Below the pieces are notes generated by a model. That model had not been told where the DNA came from. It saw nothing but the letters and a program-made list of their open reading frames with translations, and made no database searches. A DNA stretch of 64,000 nt from Streptomyces sp. NBC_01341 (lineage in GTDB: Bacteria > Actinomycetota > Actinomycetes > Streptomycetales > Streptomycetaceae): assembly GCF_035946055.1 (NCBI RefSeq), contig NZ_CP108364.1:6758001-6822000 (forward strand), in the 5' to 3' direction. Positions 47,488-56,181 of this stretch are shown one piece after another (the first letter of the stretch is position 1; the number at the start of each line of letters is the position of its first letter). The translations under genes and the position numbers were made by a program.

Positions 47488-48009
47488 ATGAGATCGCGCA
47501 TGACGGCCCGGCGGAGCGAGGTGCGGGTCAGGCGAGCCGTCGCGCGGGACGCGAGACGGCTGACGCGCCTGGTGACCTCCTCACGTGCCTACGAGGGCCC
47601 GTACGCACCCATGGTCGCCGGGTACAGGGTCGGCCCGGATTACATCGAGACGCACGGCGTGCATGTGGCCGTCGATGAGGACGGCCGGGTACTCGGCTTC
47701 TACTCGCTGATCCTTTCCCCGCCCGAACTCGACCTGATGTTCGTGGCCGACGACGCCCAGGGGCGGGGTATCGGGCGCCTCCTCGTCGGGCATCTGTGCG
47801 AGGAGGCGCGACGGGCGGGCCTGGCGGACGTACGCGTGGTCGCTCACCCGCCGGCCGAGGGCTTCTACCGGAGCATGGGAGCCGAACGCACCGGCACGGT
47901 CCCGGCCCGGCCGCCCGCCGTGATGTGGGACCGGCCGGACATGGTCCTCAGGATCGGCGACGGGCGCGAGGACACGCGACCCCAGCATGATCCGAACGAG
48001 AGGCCCTAG
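47488..48009 (+). CDS. GNAT-family N-acetyltransferase
   Basis: 173-aa single-domain GNAT. LDLMFVADDAQGRGIGRLLV has the acetyl-CoA pyrophosphate loop (QGRGIGR), and RVVAHPPAEGFYRSMGAERT the usual last strand-helix. The acceptor is unknown. ATG 47488 lies 6 nt after GATACT, a fair -10 box, and lacks a ribosome binding site, so it may be leaderless. Its TAG stop (48007-48009) touches the TAG stop of the opposite VOC gene: both lie in the palindrome CCTAGCTAGG. Confidence 0.84.
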   Translation: MRSRMTARRSEVRVRRAVARDARRLTRLVTSSRAYEGPYAPMVAGYRVGPDYIETHGVHVAVDEDGRVLGFYSLILSPPELDLMFVADDAQGRGIGRLLVGHLCEEARRAGLADVRVVAHPPAEGFYRSMGAERTGTVPARPPAVMWDRPDMVLRIGDGREDTRPQHDPNERP

Positions 48010-48396
48010 CTAGGACCAGCCGCCGTAAGGACGGGTGATGAGTTCCAGTCCGTGCCCGCTGGGGTCCGGGAAGTAGACCCCGCGTCCCCCGTCGTTACGG
48101 TTGATCTCGCCCCGGAGCCTCTTGTGCGGGTCCGCGTAGTACTCGACGCCCCGCGCTCTGATGCGTTCGAAGGCGGTGTCGAATTCCGCCTCCGAGATGA
48201 GGAACGCGTAGTGCTGCACGGTGATCGACTCGGGGGGAACGGTCGCGAAGTCCAGCGTGACGCCGTTCGCGAGGACGACCGGAATGAAGGGTCCCCATTC
48301 GGTTCCGGTGGTGAGACCCAGGATATGGGCCAGGAAATCGGCGGACTCCCGGTTGTCCCGGCAGTGGACGATGGTGTGATTCAACTCGACTGACAC
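48010..48396 (-). CDS. VOC (glyoxalase/dioxygenase) family protein
   Basis: 128-aa VOC-fold protein. VELNHTIVHCRDNRESADFL starts the first beta-alpha-beta-beta-beta module and GGRGVYFPDPSGHGLELITR ends the second, with metal-ligand candidates His7 and Glu near the C-terminus (HGLELI). Substrate unknown; candidates are glyoxalase-like detoxification or thiol-transfer reactions. GTG start at 48396. Convergent with the GNAT gene with zero bases between stops and no room for a terminator. Confidence 0.83.
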   Translation of the reverse strand: MSVELNHTIVHCRDNRESADFLAHILGLTTGTEWGPFIPVVLANGVTLDFATVPPESITVQHYAFLISEAEFDTAFERIRARGVEYYADPHKRLRGEINRNDGGRGVYFPDPSGHGLELITRPYGGWS

Positions 48397-48690
48397 TGTG
48401 GAATGCCTCCAAAAGGCATCTCACGGGCTACCTCCACGCCTCACCCGGCCGGTGACCGACGCGCGATGCCGTACCCCGATCCTAAGTGAGTCATCACGGT
48501 GCGTCGAGGCTGTGCCCCGGGCCCGCACGGGTCCCGGGCCCTCCGTATCGGCCCCTGGCGTGGTGCTTTCCCGGCCGCTGTCACCGAGGAGCGGATCCGC
48601 GACCGCCCGGTTGGGCGCGTGACCGAGGATTCGAGGCGGATCCGCGGGGAAGCTGTACCAGCTCATACGTTCGAGTTGGGGGAGGCATCA

Positions 48691-49239
48691 ATGGGTCTGA
48701 CACCGGCGTCCGAGGGTGACGGTGAGAGAGGCGGCATCGGGGCCAACCCGCACAGCGGCCGGCGCGAGACCGAGGCCGAGCGGGCCGACCGGCAGTGGGG
48801 CGAACTGCTCCAGGAACTCCGGGTCGCCCAGACGGGAGTCCAGATCCTGTTCGGCTTTCTGCTCGCCGTGGTCTTCCAGCCCAGGTTCGCCGACCTCTCG
48901 ACCGTCGACCGCAACATCTACGTGGTGACGGTCATGCTGGGATCCGCGACCGCGGCCTCACTGATAGGTCCCGTGTCGTACCACCGCCTCCTCACCGGCC
49001 GGCGGATGAAACCACAGACGGTGACCTGGGCCTCGCGGCTCACGAAACTCGGGCTCGCCCTGCTCTTCTGCACGATGTGCAGCACCCTGCTGCTCATCCT
49101 GCGGGTGGCGCTGCACAACGTCGTGGCGCTGTGGCTCGTGGGCGTCATGGCCCTGTGGTTCGCCGTCTGCTGGTTCGTCTTCCCGCTCTGGGCCATCGCC
49201 CGGGACAACGGGAAGCGGGACGCCGGTGAGCCGTCCTGA
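48691..49239 (+). CDS. DUF6328 family four-helix membrane protein
   Basis: 182-aa protein. After an acidic/Arg-rich N-terminus comes the family block ADRQWGELLQELRVAQTGVQ then ILFGFLLAVVFQPRFA (TM1). Three more spans follow: VVTVMLGSATAASLIGPVSY, LALLFCTMCSTLLLILRVAL, and VVALWLVGVMALWFAVCWFV. The pattern LLxELRVxQTGVQILFxFLL is characteristic of DUF6328. Function unknown. ATG 48691 is preceded by GGGGGAGG. It converges on the two-domain VOC gene with 21 bp between. Confidence 0.85.
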   Translation: MGLTPASEGDGERGGIGANPHSGRRETEAERADRQWGELLQELRVAQTGVQILFGFLLAVVFQPRFADLSTVDRNIYVVTVMLGSATAASLIGPVSYHRLLTGRRMKPQTVTWASRLTKLGLALLFCTMCSTLLLILRVALHNVVALWLVGVMALWFAVCWFVFPLWAIARDNGKRDAGEPS

Positions 49240-49260
49240 CACCGGCGCCCCGGGGCTGAG

Positions 49261-50079
49261 TCAGTCGTCGGCGGGGCTGCGCACATCCGTCACGGTGAAC
49301 AGCCCGCCGTCCGGGTCGCGCAGGGTCGCCTCGCTGCCGTGGGGTACGGGCCGCCGCTCCATGAGGGCGCCCCCGAACCGCTCGGCGGCGGCGACCGTCG
49401 CCTCCACGTCGGAAACCGGGAACTGCACCTGCCAGTGCGGACGCACCATGGGATCCGGCGCCGACTCGACGGCACCCGAACTGATCCGGGCCAGCGGGCG
49501 ACCGCCGCAGCGTACGAGTACCTCTTCCTTCACGTACGCCACCTCGCAGCCGCCCAGCTCGCCGCTCGCCCAGTCGAGTACCTCGCCGTAGAAGATCGCG
49601 GCGTCGAAGGCGTTCCTGGTGCGCAGACGCAGCCAGGCATGGGCACGATGTCCGGACGGGCTGAGTGACGCCGCCCGCCCGGTCCATTCCCACACGCCGA
49701 ACGCCGCGCCGTCCCGGTCGGCGGCCAGCACCGCGCGGCCGGTGCCGATCGCCAGCGGGCCCACGGCCACGGTGCCGCTGCGTTCACGGATGCGTGCCGA
49801 CGCCACATCGGCGTCGCGGACGGAGAAGTAGGGCGTCCAGGCCACGGCCACCTGGTAGGCGGACGCGACCGCGCCGATGCCCGCCACGGGCACACCCTCC
49901 GACCGGGCCATCACGAACTCCCTGCCCAGCGGGCCGGGCCGGAACGTCCACCCGAAGACACCCCCGTAGAAACGCTGGGCGTCCAGCAGGTCGCGGGTCA
50001 CCAGGTGGACCCAGCACGGCGCGCCCGCACCGGTCAGAGCTGCCGGTTCGTGGGCGGTCCGCGGTTCGCCAGTGCTCAT
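49261..50079 (-). CDS. two-domain VOC family protein
   Basis: 272-aa protein with tandem VOC modules: APCWVHLVTRDLLDAQRFYG starts module 1 (about 20-130) and HAWLRLRTRNAFDAAIFYGE module 2 (about 145-265), which ends in RDPDGGLFTVTDV. Tandem VOC proteins of this length include hydroxylases/lyases that act on hydrophobic small molecules (27-kDa antigen type); the substrate is unknown. ATG 50079 is preferred because the conserved part begins just after; upstream in-frame sequence is basic and non-conserved. Confidence 0.83.
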   Translation of the reverse strand: MSTGEPRTAHEPAALTGAGAPCWVHLVTRDLLDAQRFYGGVFGWTFRPGPLGREFVMARSEGVPVAGIGAVASAYQVAVAWTPYFSVRDADVASARIRERSGTVAVGPLAIGTGRAVLAADRDGAAFGVWEWTGRAASLSPSGHRAHAWLRLRTRNAFDAAIFYGEVLDWASGELGGCEVAYVKEEVLVRCGGRPLARISSGAVESAPDPMVRPHWQVQFPVSDVEATVAAAERFGGALMERRPVPHGSEATLRDPDGGLFTVTDVRSPADD

Positions 50080-50182
50080 GGTCCCTCTGCCTCGTCGATT
50101 GCGCGGCAGGACGGTCCGGCGCCGCGCGGCCACGACCAGCGTCATCCGTGGCGGCGACTCCCGCAACACGCGGAGGGGGCGC

Positions 50183-51097
50183 TCAGACCCCACCCCTCGG
50201 CGGCGCGTTCGTGATGTCCAGGAACACGTGCTCGGCCTCGGGCCAGGACCGGGTGATCGAGCGCTTGATCCGGACGGAGACCCGCTCGATCTCCTCGCTG
50301 TCGATGCCGGGTGCCAGATCCACCCTGGCCGCCAGCATCACCGAGTCGAGGCCCAGCCCCATCGTGAACAGCGCCGCCACATTGTCTATCTCGGGCTGCG
50401 CGGTCAGAAGCTCCCGCACACCCTTGCGCAGCTCGGGGTCGGCCGACTCCCCGATCAGCCGGTCGCGGGCGTCCTTGCCGAGCCGGAAGGCGACGTAGAC
50501 CAGGAGGAGGCCGATCGCCAGGGAGGCGGACGCCTCCCACACGACGTTGCCCGTGATCAGGTGGAGGATCATGCCGGCTATGGCCAGGACGACACCGAGG
50601 ACCGCGGTGCTGTCCTCCGCGACGACCGTCCGCAGGGCCGGGTCCCGGGCGGCACCCTTCTCACCTCGGAGCTGAATCAGGGCACGGACGAGGGAACCGC
50701 CTTCGGCGAGGAGCGCGAACGCGAGGACGACCAGACCCACCGTGTACCCCTCGGGGGATTCGTGGTCGTCGGCGCTCAGGGCCTCGAAGCCCTGGAAGAA
50801 CGAGAAGCAGCCCCCGACGGTGAAGATCCCGACCGCTGCGAGCAGCGACCAGAAGTAGCGCTCCTTGCCGTAGCCGAAGGGGTGACGGCTGTCGGCGGGG
50901 CGGTGGCTGCGCCGCAGAGCGGCCAGCAGGAAGACCTCGTTCACACTGTCCGCCACGGAGTGGGCGGCCTCGGAGAGGAGGGCGGGGGATCCCGAGAGGA
51001 ATCCGCCCACCCCCTTCGCGACGGCTATGACGAGGTTGGCGGCGAGCGCGACCAGGACCGTGATCCGGGTCCGGTCGTCGGCCTTCGACCGGTTCAT
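50183..51097 (-). CDS. cation diffusion facilitator (CDF) divalent-metal transporter
   Basis: 304-aa membrane antiporter for Zn2+/Fe2+/Mn2+-type ions. VALAANLVIAVAKGVGGFLS is TM1; SEAAHSVADSVNEVF carries the HxxxD metal site of TM2, and SLAIGLLLVYVAFRLGKDAR lies near TM6. In TM5 the site residues fall in AEDSTAVLGVVLAIAG (D-S-T-A-V-L), a DxxxE/N-type variant of the more usual HxxxD. The C-terminal cytoplasmic domain (about 215-300, ferredoxin-like fold) ends in the PEAEHVFLDITNAP block. It exports excess metal in exchange for protons. ATG at 51097; the DUF6479-type gene ends 29 bp upstream on the same strand. Confidence 0.9.
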   Translation of the reverse strand: MNRSKADDRTRITVLVALAANLVIAVAKGVGGFLSGSPALLSEAAHSVADSVNEVFLLAALRRSHRPADSRHPFGYGKERYFWSLLAAVGIFTVGGCFSFFQGFEALSADDHESPEGYTVGLVVLAFALLAEGGSLVRALIQLRGEKGAARDPALRTVVAEDSTAVLGVVLAIAGMILHLITGNVVWEASASLAIGLLLVYVAFRLGKDARDRLIGESADPELRKGVRELLTAQPEIDNVAALFTMGLGLDSVMLAARVDLAPGIDSEEIERVSVRIKRSITRSWPEAEHVFLDITNAPPRGGV

Positions 51098-51126
51098 CTG
51101 TTTCCCCCGATGCGATGGTGCTGGTG

Positions 51127-51462
51127 TCAGTCGCGCGGACGCTCGGGGTCGGGCGGGATCACCTCGTTACCGTGGCCGCCGAGCTCGTACGGCGAGAGGG
51201 CGGTGCCGTTGTCCGGGAAGTGGTCCGAGGTGTGCTGGCCGCTCTCCCGGATCTCCGTGCGGTGCTCGGGCCTCTGCGGCTGCTCCTCCGGGCGCGGGGG
51301 CGGAAGTTCCTTGTCCCGGCGCCGCATGCCCCACCAGAAGCCGCCGATCAGCAGAACCACCACGGCCAGTCCCGCGATGCCGACGATCACGCCCACCGCC
51401 CCGGGGCCGTCGTCGGCGAGGATGACGGCGAGCGAGTTGCTTGCTCCGTTCGTAACGTCCAT
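51127..51462 (-). CDS. DUF6479-type single-span membrane protein
   Basis: 111-aa protein. A short extracytoplasmic N-terminus (about 1-20), one membrane span (GAVGVIVGIAGLAVVVLLIG then GFWWGMRRR as stop-transfer), and a Pro-rich charged cytoplasmic tail that ends in NGTALSPYELGGHGNEVIPP. The span and the ELGGHGN block are typical for DUF6479 of streptomycetes. Function unknown. It may be co-transcribed with the CDF transporter 29 bp downstream. Confidence 0.78.
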   Translation of the reverse strand: MDVTNGASNSLAVILADDGPGAVGVIVGIAGLAVVVLLIGGFWWGMRRRDKELPPPRPEEQPQRPEHRTEIRESGQHTSDHFPDNGTALSPYELGGHGNEVIPPDPERPRD

Positions 51463-51504
51463 GCATGGCGCATACCCCGGAGAATCGATCACAGACAGCC
51501 ATTG

Positions 51505-51518
51505 ACATGAATTCATGT
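51505..51518. promoter_or_regulatory. 14-bp perfect palindrome overlapping a TTGACA -35 box
   Basis: ACATGAATTCATGT (51505-51518) is fully palindromic and overlaps TTGACA (51502-51507). GACGAT 16 bp farther is a possible -10 box. It lies upstream of the F420-oxidoreductase remnant and could be a repressor site that has outlived its gene, or act on the divergent DUF6479-type gene. Confidence 0.4.
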
Positions 51519-51550
51519 TTTATGACGATGTCCCGGTAAATGTGTTTCAC

Positions 51551-51850
51551 ATGGTGCGAATCGGCTACACGATGATGACCGGGCCGGCAGGACCGCGGGC
51601 TCTCGTCGCCGATGGGGTCGCGGCGCAGGCGGCCGGTTTCGACTTCTCCGTCACCGCCGGCCTCTACCCCTCGGTCGGCTTCCCGGGGGCACGCACCCCT
51701 ACGCCTGGGCAATGCTCGGAACCGTGGCACAGGCGACGTCCACGATCCCGCTGATGACGTACGTGACCTGCCCGACCACCCGGGACCACCCGGCCGTGGT
51801 CGCGCAGAAGGCGACGACGCTCCAGCCCGTGTTTCGCGGCGGCCCATCGG
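51551..51850 (+). pseudogene. truncated, frameshifted F420-dependent LLM-class oxidoreductase
   Basis: From ATG 51551 the frame reads MVRIGYTMMTGPAGPRALVA and AAGFDFSV, the N-terminus of TIGR03557-type F420-dependent luciferase-like oxidoreductases. Near 51685, at a run of five G, the frame breaks. In the next frame the expected continuation appears: HPYAWAMLGTVAQATSTIPL then MTYVTCPTTRDHPAVVAQKA. Similarity ends near 51830, so only about 90 of some 320 residues remain. The rest of the 540-bp gap 51463-52002 shows no other gene. Confidence 0.8.
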
Positions 51851-52002
51851 GTAGGCGGCCCGTCGAGGGCGCCGGGGCGGTCGCCGTCCGGCGTGCGCTC
51901 GTGTCGCCGACACGCAGCCGCGGGGTGAGCCTGGAGTGACTCACCGGACCGCTGGAGGAATGCGATGCGCGTTTACAGCGCACCGACCGAAAGGAAACCA
52001 GG

Positions 52003-52398
52003 GTGAACAGCGCACAGGAAGAGAAGCAGGGGCATCAGGAGAGCGGCGACGTCGTGGTGACGCTGACCGGCTGCCCCACCCAGGACGCGAGCACCGTGTT
52101 CGAGGTGCTGCGCCGCTCCTTCGTCTCCGACCGCCCCGCGAGCGACACGCCCGAGACCGCTTCGGACACCCGCCCGACCGTGTGGACGGCCACCGTGGAC
52201 GTGTCCGACACGAAGGAGGACCCGGCGCCGGCACAACTGTCCGGAGCGGTGACGGTCGAGGCGCAGGGCGGCTACTGGGCGGTCGACCGCTTCCGCAGGT
52301 CCCTCGAGGACGCGTTCGCCGTACGCCTGGTCGGGACAGCGGCCGGAGACCAGGAGCAGGAGATCCGGCTGCGGCTGGAGAGCCACCGCGCCGCGTGA
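52003..52398 (+). CDS. hypothetical protein
   Basis: 131-aa acidic, soluble protein with no signal peptide or membrane segment: DVVVTLTGCPTQDASTVFEV, then a flexible Asp/Thr/Pro-rich segment, and QLSGAVTVEAQGGYWAVDRF then RRSLEDAFAVRL. Alternating strands and helices suggest a small alpha/beta fold. No family is recognised. GTG 52003 has AAAGGAAACC upstream, a convincing ribosome binding site. It lies 35 bp before the molybdenum oxidoreductase operon in the same direction and could be its first gene, but nothing in the sequence links the functions. Confidence 0.72.
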   Translation: MNSAQEEKQGHQESGDVVVTLTGCPTQDASTVFEVLRRSFVSDRPASDTPETASDTRPTVWTATVDVSDTKEDPAPAQLSGAVTVEAQGGYWAVDRFRRSLEDAFAVRLVGTAAGDQEQEIRLRLESHRAA

Positions 52399-52433
52399 GC
52401 ACCGATCCACCCGATCACGGAAGGTACGCCTGC

Positions 52434-53018
52434 ATGGATGTCACTCCCGGGGCCTTCGGCACGGACACGGCACAGGTGCCGGTGCCGGTGCCGGTGCCGG
52501 ACGACCGTTCCACCTTCACGCTGCACGTCAACGGCACGTCGCACACCCTGACGCTCGATCACCGCACCACCGTGCTGGACATGCTGCGCGAGCACCTCGG
52601 GCTCACGGGGGCCAAGAAGGGCTGCGACCACGGCCAGTGCGGTGCCTGCACCGTGCTCGTCGACGGCCGCCGCGCGAACAGCTGCCTGCTGCTCGCCGTC
52701 GCCCAGTCGGACGCCCGTATCACCACGGTCGAGGGCCTGGCCGACGGCGACCGACTGCACCCGCTGCAGACGGCCTTCCTGGAACGGGACGCGTTCCAGT
52801 GCGGCTACTGCACCCCCGGGCAGCTCTGTTCGGCGGTCGGCATGCTCGGCGAGGCCGAGGACGGCTTCCCCTCCCACGTCACGCCGCCCGCCGGTCTCGC
52901 CGATGACGGGCCCGCACCCCTCGGCGCCCACGAGATCCGCGAACGGATGAGCGGCAACCTGTGCCGGTGCGGCGCCTACCCCCACATCGTCCGGGCGATC
53001 GAGGACGTGGCCCCGTGA
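52434..53018 (+). CDS. 2Fe-2S subunit of a xanthine dehydrogenase/aldehyde oxidase-type molybdoenzyme
   Basis: 194-aa small subunit. The plant-ferredoxin-like cluster I is bound by Cys in GCDHGQCGACTVLVDGRRANSC-type order (about 62-83), cluster II by QCGYCTPGQ and GNLCRCGAYP in the four-helix domain. A low-complexity (Val-Pro) repeat, encoded by four copies of GTGCCG at 52477-52500, precedes the fold. It passes electrons from the molybdenum centre to the FAD subunit. No Tat signal is seen, so the complex is likely cytoplasmic, unlike E. coli PaoABC. ATG 52434 with GGAAGG upstream; overlaps the next gene by 4 nt. Confidence 0.93.
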   Translation: MDVTPGAFGTDTAQVPVPVPVPDDRSTFTLHVNGTSHTLTLDHRTTVLDMLREHLGLTGAKKGCDHGQCGACTVLVDGRRANSCLLLAVAQSDARITTVEGLADGDRLHPLQTAFLERDAFQCGYCTPGQLCSAVGMLGEAEDGFPSHVTPPAGLADDGPAPLGAHEIRERMSGNLCRCGAYPHIVRAIEDVAP

Positions 53019-54010
53019 AACCCTTCGCGTACCAGCGCCCCGCGACCGTGGCCGAAGCCGTACGGGCCGGGACGGGCCACCCCGGCGCACGCTATCTCGG
53101 CGGCGGGACCAACCTCGTCGACCTGATGAAGCTCGGGGTGGAGTCGCCCGGACTCCTCATCGACGTCAGCCGGCTTCCGCTCGACCTGGTGACCCGGACG
53201 GACGACGGCGGTCTCCGGATCGGCGCGACCGTGCGCAACAGCGACCTGGCCGCCCACGCCGACGTACGCAAGGGCTACCCCGCCCTGTCGCAGGCCCTGC
53301 TGGCCGGGGCGTCCGGCCAGCTCCGCAACACCGCGACCACCGGCGGGAACCTGCTGCAGCGCACCCGCTGCCCGTACTTCCAGGACGTCTCCAAACCCTG
53401 CAACAAGCGCGTCCCCGGCTCCGGCTGCCCCGCGCGCGAGGGGGCGCACCGCGACCTCGCGGTGCTGGGCCACTCGCAGGACTGCGTCGCCACCAACCCC
53501 TCCGACATGGCCGTCGCGCTCGCGGCACTCGACGCCGGCATCCGGCTGTACGGGCCCGAGGGGGAGCGGACCGTGCCCGTCACGGACTTCCACCGGCTGC
53601 CCGGCGACAATCCCGACCAGGACACGGTGATCAGGCCCGGGGAACTGATCACCGAGGTGGTGCTGCCGCCTCCGGTCGCCACGGCGGGCTCCCTCTACCG
53701 CAAGGCGAGGGACCGCGCCTCGTACGCCTTCGCGCTGGTCTCCGTCGCCGCTGTGCTGAGCGTGCGCGACGGCCACGTCGAGCACGGCGCGCTGGCATTC
53801 GGCGGCGTCGCGCACCGGCCGTGGCGCGCATGGGCCGCGGAGGACGTGCTGCGGGGTGCGCCCGCGACCGAGGAGACCTTCGCCCGGGCCGCCGACGCCG
53901 AGCTCGCGGCCGCCGCGCCCCTGCGCGACAACGGGTTCAAGGTGGACCTCGCCCGCAGACTCGCCGTGGGTGCTCTCACCGAACTCACCTCCCGTAGCGC
54001 GTCCGCCTGA
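53015..54010 (+). CDS. FAD-binding subunit with PaoB-like 4Fe-4S insert
   Basis: 331-aa CO-dehydrogenase-flavoprotein-type subunit. ARYLGGGTNLVDLMKLGVES and ATTGGNLLQRTRCPYFQDV bind FAD. The inserted segment with Cys residues in RTRCPYFQDVSKPCNKRV, GSGCPA and HSQDCVATNPSDMA matches the region that holds a 4Fe-4S cluster in E. coli PaoB (YagS) and in 4-hydroxybenzoyl-CoA reductase. The C-terminal domain has YRKARDRASYAFALVSVAAV. Electrons would leave through FAD to an acceptor not encoded here. GTG 53015 overlaps the Fe-S gene by 4 nt. Confidence 0.92.
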   Translation: MKPFAYQRPATVAEAVRAGTGHPGARYLGGGTNLVDLMKLGVESPGLLIDVSRLPLDLVTRTDDGGLRIGATVRNSDLAAHADVRKGYPALSQALLAGASGQLRNTATTGGNLLQRTRCPYFQDVSKPCNKRVPGSGCPAREGAHRDLAVLGHSQDCVATNPSDMAVALAALDAGIRLYGPEGERTVPVTDFHRLPGDNPDQDTVIRPGELITEVVLPPPVATAGSLYRKARDRASYAFALVSVAAVLSVRDGHVEHGALAFGGVAHRPWRAWAAEDVLRGAPATEETFARAADAELAAAAPLRDNGFKVDLARRLAVGALTELTSRSASA

Positions 54011-54084
54011 TCGCCCCGCGGTCACCTCAGGGCGCACCCGGCCCGATCCCCGGCCGCGCCCACGACGAACCGAGGTCCTACGCC

Positions 54085-56181
54085 ATGAACCATTCCCCGC
54101 AGCCGCTGGGTGCCCCCGTCGTCCGCCGCGAGGGCCGGGACAAGGTCACCGGCAGCGCCCGCTACGCCGCGGAGTACACCCGGCTCGGGCTCCTCCACGG
54201 CTGGATCGTGCCCGCCACCGTCCCGAGCGGACGCGTGACGGCGATCCGCACGGCCGACGCGCTGGCGCTGCCGGGGGTGCACACGGTCCTCACGCACGAC
54301 AACGCGCCGAAGCTGAACGACCCGGACGACGCCATCCTCGCCGTGCTCCAGAACGACCGGGTGCCGCACCGCGGCTGGCCCGTCGCCCTCGTCCTCGCGG
54401 AGAGTACGGAGGCGGCCAGGGCGGGCGCGGCAGCCGTACACGTCGAGTACTCCACCACCGGGCACGACGTCGTCCTCACCGGGGACCACGCGGGCCTCCG
54501 CGTCCCGGACGAGGCCAACGGCGGCTTTCCGGGTCTGCGGGAACGGGGTGACGCCGGGGCGGCCTTCGACGCCGCACCCGTGCGAATCGACGCGACCTAC
54601 ACCCTGGGCGGTCTGCACAACCACCCGATGGAACCCCATGCCTCGACCGCCGTGTGGGAGGACGGGCACCTTACCGTCCACGACTCCAGCCAGGGATCCT
54701 CCACGGTGCGTGACACCCTCGTACAGGCACTGGGCCTCGGCCCGGACACCGTCACCGTCGTCTCCGAACACGTCGGCGGAGGATTCGGCTCCAAGGGCAC
54801 TCCCCGCCCGCAGGTCGTCCTCGCCGCGATGGCGGCGCGGCACACCGGGCTGCCGGTCCGGATCGCCCTTCCCCGGCGGTACATGGCCGCGATCGTCGGC
54901 CACCGCGCACCCACGCTTCAGCGCGTGCGGCTGGGAGCCGGCCGCGACGGCGTGCTCACCTCCGTCTCGCACGAGGTCGTGACACAGACCTCGCGGATCA
55001 AGGAGTTCGTCGAGCAGGCCGCCGTACCCGCCCGCATCATGTACGCGTCGCCCCACAGCCGTACCGCGCACCTGGTCGTGCCCCTCGACGTGCCCAGCCC
55101 CTCCTGGATGCGCGCACCGGGAGAGGCGTCCGGGATGTACGCGCTGGAGTCGGCCATGGACGAACTGGCCAACGCCCTCGGAATGGATCCGGTCGAGCTC
55201 CGGCTGCGCAACGAGCCGCAGACGGAACCCGACAGCGGTCTTCCTTTCAGCAGCCGCAACGTCGCGGCCTGTCTCACCGAAGGCGCCCGGCTGTTCGACT
55301 GGTCCGGCCGGGACCCGCAGCCCGCGACCCGCGAGGAAGGGCCGTGGCTGATCGGCACCGGGGTCGCGTCGGCGACGTATCCCGTGCTCGTGTCGAAGTC
55401 GGCCGCGTCCGCCCACGCCGCGCCGGACGGCTCCTACCGGATCGGCGTCAACGCCACCGACATCGGCACAGGGGCCCGCACCGTCCTCGCGCAGATCGCG
55501 GCCTCGGTCCTGGACGCGCCACCGGAGGACGTACGGATCGACATCGGCGACAGCGACCTGCCGACCGCACCCCTGGCCGGCGGTTCCTCGGGTACGGCCT
55601 CCTGGGGATCGGCGGTGCACAAGGCGGCCTCCGCCCTGCGGGCGCGGCTGGCGGAGCACAACGGACCGGTCCCGCAGGGCGGCATCACCGTCACCGCCGA
55701 CACCGGCGAGGAGACGGAGCAGGAGCCCCCGTACTCGCGCCACGCCTTCGGCGCCCACTTCGCGGAGGTGGCCGTCGACTCCCTCACCGGTGAGGTGCGG
55801 GTGCGCAGACTGCTCGGTGTCTACGCCGCCGGGCGCATCCTCAACTCCCGCACGGCACGGTCCCAGTTCATCGGCGGCATGGTCATGGGGCTCGGTATGG
55901 CCCTCACCGAGGGCAGCACGATGGACCCGGTCTTCGGGGACTACACCGAGAGCGACCTGGCCTCGTACCACGTGCCGTCCTGCGCCGACGTCCCCGACAT
56001 CCAGGCGCACTGGATCGACGAGGACGACCCCCACCTCAACCCCATGGGCAGCAAGGGCATCGGTGAGATCGGCATCGTCGGTACGGCCGCCGCGATCGGG
56101 AACGCCGTACGCCACGCCACAGGTGCTCGGCTCCGCGAACTCCCCCTCACCCCGGACAAACTGCTGCCCTACCTGCCGTGA
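54085..56181 (+). CDS. molybdenum-binding catalytic subunit of a xanthine dehydrogenase/aldehyde oxidase-type enzyme (PaoC-like)
   Basis: 698-aa subunit. GREGRDKVTGSARYAAEYT-like opening (RREGRDKVTGSARYA), HNHPMEPHASTAVWEDGHLT and VSEHVGGGFGSKGTPRPQVV (the GGGFGSK loop at the molybdopterin), MRAPGEASGMYALESAMDEL (substrate-channel Arg), and MGSKGIGEIGIVGTAAAIGN with the catalytic Glu near the end. The short length and these motifs favour aromatic-aldehyde oxidation as in PaoC over xanthine, but the substrate is inferred. Completes the operon; 74 nt separate it from the FAD subunit. No XdhC/MocA maturation gene is visible nearby. Confidence 0.92.
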   Translation: MNHSPQPLGAPVVRREGRDKVTGSARYAAEYTRLGLLHGWIVPATVPSGRVTAIRTADALALPGVHTVLTHDNAPKLNDPDDAILAVLQNDRVPHRGWPVALVLAESTEAARAGAAAVHVEYSTTGHDVVLTGDHAGLRVPDEANGGFPGLRERGDAGAAFDAAPVRIDATYTLGGLHNHPMEPHASTAVWEDGHLTVHDSSQGSSTVRDTLVQALGLGPDTVTVVSEHVGGGFGSKGTPRPQVVLAAMAARHTGLPVRIALPRRYMAAIVGHRAPTLQRVRLGAGRDGVLTSVSHEVVTQTSRIKEFVEQAAVPARIMYASPHSRTAHLVVPLDVPSPSWMRAPGEASGMYALESAMDELANALGMDPVELRLRNEPQTEPDSGLPFSSRNVAACLTEGARLFDWSGRDPQPATREEGPWLIGTGVASATYPVLVSKSAASAHAAPDGSYRIGVNATDIGTGARTVLAQIAASVLDAPPEDVRIDIGDSDLPTAPLAGGSSGTASWGSAVHKAASALRARLAEHNGPVPQGGITVTADTGEETEQEPPYSRHAFGAHFAEVAVDSLTGEVRVRRLLGVYAAGRILNSRTARSQFIGGMVMGLGMALTEGSTMDPVFGDYTESDLASYHVPSCADVPDIQAHWIDEDDPHLNPMGSKGIGEIGIVGTAAAIGNAVRHATGARLRELPLTPDKLLPYLP

